A DNA stretch of 64,000 bases from JACQFK01 sp041482015 (lineage in GTDB: Bacteria; Planctomycetota; MHYJ01; JACPRB01): contig JBGPCZ010000004.1 of assembly GCA_041482015.1 (NCBI GenBank), positions 1-64,000 on the forward strand. The letters are read 5' to 3'. This document shows, piece after piece, positions 59,165 through 64,000 of the stretch. How positions within the stretch are numbered: the stretch's first letter is position 1; each line of letters begins with the position of its first letter. Made by a program: the position numbers and the translations under genes. The notes below the pieces were generated by a model that was not told the origin of the DNA, did no database searches, and worked only from the letters and a program-made list of their open reading frames with translations.

Positions 59165-62100
59165 ATGGGCGTCAGCCGCCGGGATTTCCTTAAGCTCTCC
59201 GCGGCGGGCGCGTTCGTCACGCCCTTCGGGTTCGATCTCACCCCCGCCCTCGCCGAGGCGAAGAAGTTCAAGATCGCCCGCACCACCGAGACCCGCTCGA
59301 TCTGCCCCTACTGCTCCGTCTCGTGCGGCGTCATCGTCCACACGCGGGGCGAGGGAAAGAACACCCAGCGGCAGATCGTCCACATCGAGGGCGACCCGGA
59401 TCACCCCGTCAACCTGGGCACGCTCTGCCCCAAGGGCGCCACGCTCAAGCACTACGTCGACAACGACCGGCGCCTCGACCGCGTGCGCCACCGCGCCCCC
59501 GGCGCGAGCGACTGGACCTTCATCTCGTGGGACAAGGCGATCGACATGATCGCCCAGCGGATCAAGAAGACCCGCGACGCGGACTTCATCGCGAAAGACA
59601 GGGACGGCCGCACCGTCAACCGCCTCGACTCGATCGCCGCCATCGGCGGCTGCACCGACACGAACGAGTTCAACTGGCTCTTCCAGAAAGTCGCGCGGGC
59701 CTGGAGCATCGCCCACCTGGAGCAGCAGTCGCGGATATGACACGGTCCCACGGTGGCCAGTCTGGCCCCCACCTTCGGACGCGGCTCGATGACGAACGGA
59801 TGGACCGACATCCGGAACACCGATGTCGTCCTCTGCATGGGCGGCAACCCCGCCGAGAATCACCCGTGCGGGTTCAAATGGGCGATCGAGGCCAAGAAGA
59901 AGCGGGGCGCGAAGATCGTCTGCATCGACCCGCGCTACAACCGCACGGCCGCCGTCTCGGACTGCTTCGTCCAGATCCGCTCGGGGAGCGACATCGCGTT
60001 CCTGGGCGGACTCATCCGCCAGGCGATCGAGGACAAGCTCTTTCACGAGGAGTACGTCAAGCTCCACACGAACGCTCTCTTCCTCCTGGAGCCCGGGTCG
60101 GAGCTCGGGACCGACGGGCTCTTCGGTGGATTCGATTCCGAGGCGAAGAAGTACGACAAGTCGAAATGGAAATACCAGCTCGATGAAAAGGGGCTCGCGA
60201 AGCGGACGGCCTCGCTCGACGATCCCGCCTGCGTCTTCCAGCACCTGAAGCGCCACTACTCCCGCTACACGCCGGAGGTCGTCGCCGATATCGCCGGCTG
60301 CACGAAGGAGGATTTCCTCAAGGCCGCGGCGATCATCAACTCGACCGGCACGGCCAGCCGAGCGGGGACGATCATGTACGCGCTCGGCTGGACGCAGCAC
60401 TCCACGAGCGTCCAGATCATCCGCGCCGCGGCGATCCTCCAGCTCCTCCTCGGCAACATCGGCCGCGCGGGCGGCGGCGTGAACGCGCTCCGCGGCCACG
60501 CGAACATCCAGGGGGGCACCGACCACGGGGTCGCGTACCACGCGCTCCCGGGCTACATGGCGATCCCGCGGGCCACCGACCTGGACGTCGCGACGTACCT
60601 CAAGCGGATCACGCCGGAGTCGCTCTCGGCCACGTCGATGAATTACTGGGCCAACGCGCCGAAGTTCTTCGTCTCGCTCATGAAGTCGATGTACGGCGGC
60701 GCCGCCACCGAGAAGAACGAGTGGGGCTTCCACTGGCTCCCCAAGATCGATCCCGCCGTGAACTACTCGTGGGTCTACATCTTCGACAAGATGTACAAGG
60801 GCGAGATCAAGGGGTTCATCGACTTCGGCATGAACCCCGTCGCGAACGGCCCCAACACCGAGAAGATCATCGCCGCGCTTTCGAAGCTCGACTGGATGGT
60901 GATCGCGGAGGCGTTCGAGACGGAGACCGCCTCCTTCTGGACCGTCGCCAAGGAGTCCCCGAAGACGGAAGTCTTCATGCTCCCGGCCGCGATCTTCGCC
61001 GAGAAGGACGGCTCGTTCACCAACTCGTCGCGCTGGGCGCAGTGGAAGCACAAGGCGACGGAGCCCCCCGGCGAGGCGAGGACCGACCAGGAGATCCTCG
61101 CGCGGATCTTCGTCCGGGTCCGCGAGCTCTACGAGAAGGAGAGCGGGGCGTTCCCCGACGCGATCCGCGCGCTCGACTGGTCGTACAAGAACCCCTACGC
61201 CCCGTCGCTCGAGGAGATCGCGAAGGAGATCAACGGCCGGGATCTCGCGACCGGGAAGCAGCTCAACGCGTTCAGCGAACTCAAGGCCGACGGCACGACC
61301 GCGAGCGGCAACTGGCTCTACTGCGGGAGCTTCACCGAGGCCGGCAACATGATGGCCCGGCGCGACCCGCGCGACCCGTCGGGCCTCGGACGGCACGAGA
61401 ACTGGGCATGGAACTGGCCGATGAACCGTCGCGTCCTCTACAACCGGGCGGGCGCGGACGCCCAGGGAAAACCCTGGGACCCGACGCGATCGGGCATCAC
61501 GTGGGACGGGTCGAAGTGGATCGGCGACGTGCCCGACCTCAAGGCGGACAGCAAGCCCGAGGACGGGCTCGGCGCGTTCATCATGCTTCCCGAGGGCGTG
61601 GCCAAGCTATGGGCCCCGGACTTTGCCGACGGCCCCTTCCCCGAGCACTACGAGCCGATGGAGCACCCGACCGAGGAGAACCCACTCCACAAGCAGACGA
61701 CGAGCCCCGTCGCGCCCGTCTTCAAGAGCGACATGGACCGGCTCGGAACCCCCAAGGAGGGCTACGACATCGTCGCGACGACCTTCCGGCTCACCGAGCA
61801 CTTCCACTACTGGACGAAGCACGTGGCGCCGGCCGCGATGCTGCAGTCGGAGTTCTTCGTGGAGATCCCCGAGGGCCTGGCCCTGGAGAGAGGGATCCAG
61901 AACGAGAACCGCGTGCGCCTCTCGACGCCGCGGGGGTCCATCGAAGGGCGCGCGCTCGTGACGAAGCGCATCCACGGAATGAAGGTCGCCGGGAAGACCG
62001 TGTGGCAGGTCGCGATCCCGATCCACTGGGGCTTCCAGGGGCGGACCGAGAAGGGGAACGCCGCGGTCAAGGGCGGCCGCGGCCCCATGGCAAACCTGCT

Positions 62101-62182
62101 GACGGCGAGCGTCGTCGACCCGAACTCGTTCACGCCCGAGTACAAGACCTTCCTCGTGAAACTGGAGAAGGTCTCGTCATGA
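59165..62182 (+). CDS. fdnG: Formate dehydrogenase-N alpha subunit, selenocysteine type (Sec192)
   Basis: A 1005-residue molybdopterin enzyme that oxidises formate to carbon dioxide outside the cytoplasm. It has a Tat leader (SRRDFLKLSAAGAF), a [4Fe-4S] site (CPYCSVSCGV near 44 and LCPKGA near 82), and TGA at 59738-59740 decoded as Sec192 in QQSRIUHGPTVASLAPTFGRG, the active-site position of E. coli FdnG. The sequence then continues through the whole Mo-bisMGD domain to the C-terminus. Length and order match FdnG/FdoG. A hairpin with a GTC loop follows the UGA. It overlaps the beta-gamma gene by ATGA. Confidence 0.93.
59752..59773 (+). promoter_or_regulatory. Bacterial SECIS hairpin of fdnG
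   Basis: GGTGGCCA (59752-59759), loop GTC (59760-59762) and TGG-CC-CCC-ACC up to 59773 form a stem of five upper and three lower pairs with three unpaired C residues. The loop starts 20 bases after the UGA and is identical to the selD loop. Confidence 0.7.
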
Positions 62183-63756
62183 GCGGGGCCCTGGAGATCA
62201 AGAACACGAGCGCGACGGGCGCGCACACCACCGTGCGCGAGGACGACCAGCTCTGCATGCTGATCGACACGACCACGTGCATCGGCTGCAAGGCCTGCGA
62301 GGTGGCGTGCGTGGAGTGGAACGACCTCCACATCGAGCCCGAATACGGCCAGCGGCTGCTCCACTCCTACCAGACGATGGCGGACATGACGCCCTCGTAC
62401 TGGAACCTGATCAAGTTCGACGAGATCGTGGTGGACTCCCAGCGCCAGCCGCCTCCCGTCGCGGCCGGCGGGGGATTCCTCCCTTCCGCGTTCGCGACCG
62501 GGGAGGTGGCGCCCTCCGGCGAGGCCGTGATGATGCTCATGCGCAAGGACATGTGCATGCACTGCGCGGAGCCGGGCTGCATGATCGCCTGTCCCGCGGA
62601 AGGAGCCATCGTCCAGTACACCAACGGGATCGTCGACTTCCAGCAGGAGAATTGCATCGGCTGCGGCTACTGCATGACAGGCTGCCCCTTCAACATCCCG
62701 AAGTTCGACGAGAAGTCCCAGCGCGTCTTCAAGTGCACCATGTGCAGCGATCGCGTTTCCAACGGCCTTGGGCCGGCGTGCGTGAAGTCGTGCCCCACGG
62801 GCTGCCTTGAGTTCGGCACCAAGAAGGAGATGCGCCACCACGCGGAGCACCGCGCGGACCAGGTGAGGAAGGACGGCTTCCCGAAGGCGGACGTGTACGA
62901 TCCGGCGGGCGTCGGCGGGACGGGCGTGATCTACGTCCTCCACCACGCGGACCGGCCCGAGCTTTACGGAAACCTGCCGCGCGAGCCGAAGATCGACCCG
63001 CAGATCCGGTTCTGGAAGGGCCCCCTCAAATGGGTGGGCGGACTCGCGTTCGGCGCGTCGCTCGTCGCGGCCGCGGTCCACTATCTCACGTCGGGGCCGC
63101 GACGGACCGAGTCCCACGCGCCGCCGGCGCCGGCGGCCCCGAAGAAGGAGATCGTCCGCTACACGCTCTTCGAGCGCCTGCTCCACTGGACGGTGGCGTT
63201 CACGTTCCTCTACCTGTCGCTCACGGGGCTGGCGATCTTCACGCCGAAGCTCGCATGGCTCATGAGCGTGTTCGGCGGCGGGCAGGTCGTGCGCGCGTGG
63301 CATCCGATCGTCGGCGCGGTGTTCGTCGGCGCGGTCCTCATCCAGTTCTTCAAATGGTTCAAGGACCTTCGAATCACGCCCGACGACCGCGTCTGGCTCA
63401 AGCGCATGCGCGATTACCTCGCGGGTCGCGACGAGAAGGTGCCGCCGACCGGCCGCTTCAACGCGGGGCAGAAGCTCCTCTTCTGGACGCAGGTGATCCT
63501 CGGCCTCGTGCTCCTCGCGAGCGGCATCCCGGTCTGGTTCCCGAAGGAGTTCTCGCGCGATCTCCGGCTCTGGTCGATCCTCGTCCACTCCGCGTCGGCG
63601 GCGGCGGCGATCCTCTCGCTCGTCGTCCACATCCACATGGCGGTCTTCATCACCAAGGGCGCGGTCCGGGCGATGACCGAGGGGAAGGTGAGCGAGGAGT
63701 GGGCGCGCCACCACCACGGCAAGTGGGCGGACGAGAAACTCGGCCCTCCTGCATGA
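62179..63756 (+). CDS. Fused formate dehydrogenase beta (iron-sulfur) and gamma (cytochrome b) subunits
   Basis: A 525-residue single protein. Residues 1-295 match FdnH: four ferredoxin-like cysteine clusters (CIGCKACEVAC near 35, CMHCAEPGCMIAC near 126, CIGCGYCMTGC near 160, CTMCSDRVSNGLGPAC near 185) and a transmembrane segment (WVGGLAFGASLVAAAVHYL) near 280. After an alanine/proline linker (PPAPAAPKKE), residues about 318-525 match FdnI, a four-helix cytochrome b with heme histidines such as in ERLLHWTVAF, RAWHPIVGAVF and VVHIHMAVF. The combined length equals the two E. coli proteins. It overlaps fdnG and fdhE by ATGA at both ends. Confidence 0.9.
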   Translation: MSGALEIKNTSATGAHTTVREDDQLCMLIDTTTCIGCKACEVACVEWNDLHIEPEYGQRLLHSYQTMADMTPSYWNLIKFDEIVVDSQRQPPPVAAGGGFLPSAFATGEVAPSGEAVMMLMRKDMCMHCAEPGCMIACPAEGAIVQYTNGIVDFQQENCIGCGYCMTGCPFNIPKFDEKSQRVFKCTMCSDRVSNGLGPACVKSCPTGCLEFGTKKEMRHHAEHRADQVRKDGFPKADVYDPAGVGGTGVIYVLHHADRPELYGNLPREPKIDPQIRFWKGPLKWVGGLAFGASLVAAAVHYLTSGPRRTESHAPPAPAAPKKEIVRYTLFERLLHWTVAFTFLYLSLTGLAIFTPKLAWLMSVFGGGQVVRAWHPIVGAVFVGAVLIQFFKWFKDLRITPDDRVWLKRMRDYLAGRDEKVPPTGRFNAGQKLLFWTQVILGLVLLASGIPVWFPKEFSRDLRLWSILVHSASAAAAILSLVVHIHMAVFITKGAVRAMTEGKVSEEWARHHHGKWADEKLGPPA

Positions 63757-64000
63757 CCAACGCCTGGGAGCGGCGGCTCCGTCGCGCCGTGCAGCTCGAG
63801 AAGGAATGGCCGTTCGCGGCGGACATCCTCCGACTCTACCGGTCGCTCCTCCCCATCCAGGCCAGGATCCACGCCGAAGCAGCGGGCAAGTTCCCGCCCG
63901 ATGAGACCTTCACCCCCTGGTTCATGGATCGCCTGTGCGACCTGGTCGACCGGGTTGCGGCGGAGGGGCCCGGGACGCTCGCCGAGGAAGCCGCCCGGTG
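63753..64000 (+). CDS. fdhE: Formate dehydrogenase accessory protein FdhE, partial
   Basis: The first 82 residues of a protein cut by the window edge. The start MTNAWERRLRRAVQLEKEWP and the helical AADILRLYRSLLPIQARIHA region resemble FdhE, a cytosolic chaperone needed to make active Tat-exported formate dehydrogenase. The rubredoxin-like cysteines expected later are beyond the edge. The ATG overlaps the stop codon of the fused subunit gene, placing it in the same operon. Identification rests mainly on context and the N-terminal pattern. Confidence 0.75.
   Translation, partial: MTNAWERRLRRAVQLEKEWPFAADILRLYRSLLPIQARIHAEAAGKFPPDETFTPWFMDRLCDLVDRVAAEGPGTLAEEAAR

Noticed and set aside
59738..59740. 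Formate dehydrogenase alpha as two separate genes split at the TGA
   Set aside because: The TGA matches the known Sec codon of FdnG and the flanking sequence is continuous with the family.

Overview
The window reads as a piece of a high-GC chromosome from a bacterium of the Planctomycetota or a close PVC relative. The signs are the gene families: a DUF1549/DUF1553 cytochrome protein paired with a DUF1501 protein, ThuA-like proteins, a very large propeller protein ending in a PVC-type c-heme domain, a secreted sulfatase, LRR and HEAT-repeat proteins, several Gfo/Idh/MocA oxidoreductases, and many short signal peptides or lipoboxes. The phylum call is inference from content. I see no rRNA, tRNA, CRISPR array, prophage or insertion sequence.

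Layout. 1-4.4 kb: sugar-acid genes (glucarate-dehydratase-like enzyme, 2-hydroxyacid dehydrogenase, amidohydrolase, mandelate-racemase-family enzyme). 4.5-11.6 kb: a peptide and hydroxyproline catabolism block (DUF885 lipoprotein, hydroxyproline epimerase, DapA-family enzyme, M24 Xaa-Pro peptidase, GntR regulator, FAD amino-acid dehydrogenase) with a clear divergent operator region. 11.7-21 kb: secreted heme and propeller proteins, a HEAT protein and small c-type cytochromes. 21.1-28 kb: a XylR/AraC-type regulator divergent from a tightly overlapped six-gene operon (uxaE, zinc dehydrogenase, TIM-barrel isomerase, FucU mutarotase, aldo/keto reductase, lactonase) that fits oxidative catabolism of L-fucose-type sugars and uronates. 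28-36 kb: oxidoreductase, sulfatase, GH20-like glycosidase, metal-binding and protease genes, threonine dehydrogenase and an XRE-cupin regulator. 36-50 kb: DUF1549/DUF1501 pair, LRR protein, CehA/McbA-type hydrolase, ThuA, VWA and esterase genes, thioredoxin and a metal-binding protein.

50.7-64 kb is a redox region built around selenocysteine. Three genes are clearly interrupted by an in-frame UGA at a known active-site position: selD (52415-53461), a secreted peroxiredoxin (53992-54543) and the alpha subunit of an exported formate dehydrogenase (59165-62182), the last followed by a fused beta-gamma subunit and by fdhE at the right edge. On the opposite strand, between msrA and a thioredoxin-like gene, a small membrane protein (51353-51613) appears when one further UGA is read through. 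It then has a Sec-x-x-Cys motif between a signal-like segment and a transmembrane helix, and a 6-bp hairpin with a GGU loop follows the UGA at the same distance as in selD and fdnG. I regard this as the most interesting and possibly undescribed element in the window.

Repeats: three related palindromes (4538, 28036, 36233) each sit within 10 bases of a stop codon, and a copy of the widespread ACCACAGAGACACAGAGG intergenic element lies at 6273-6313.
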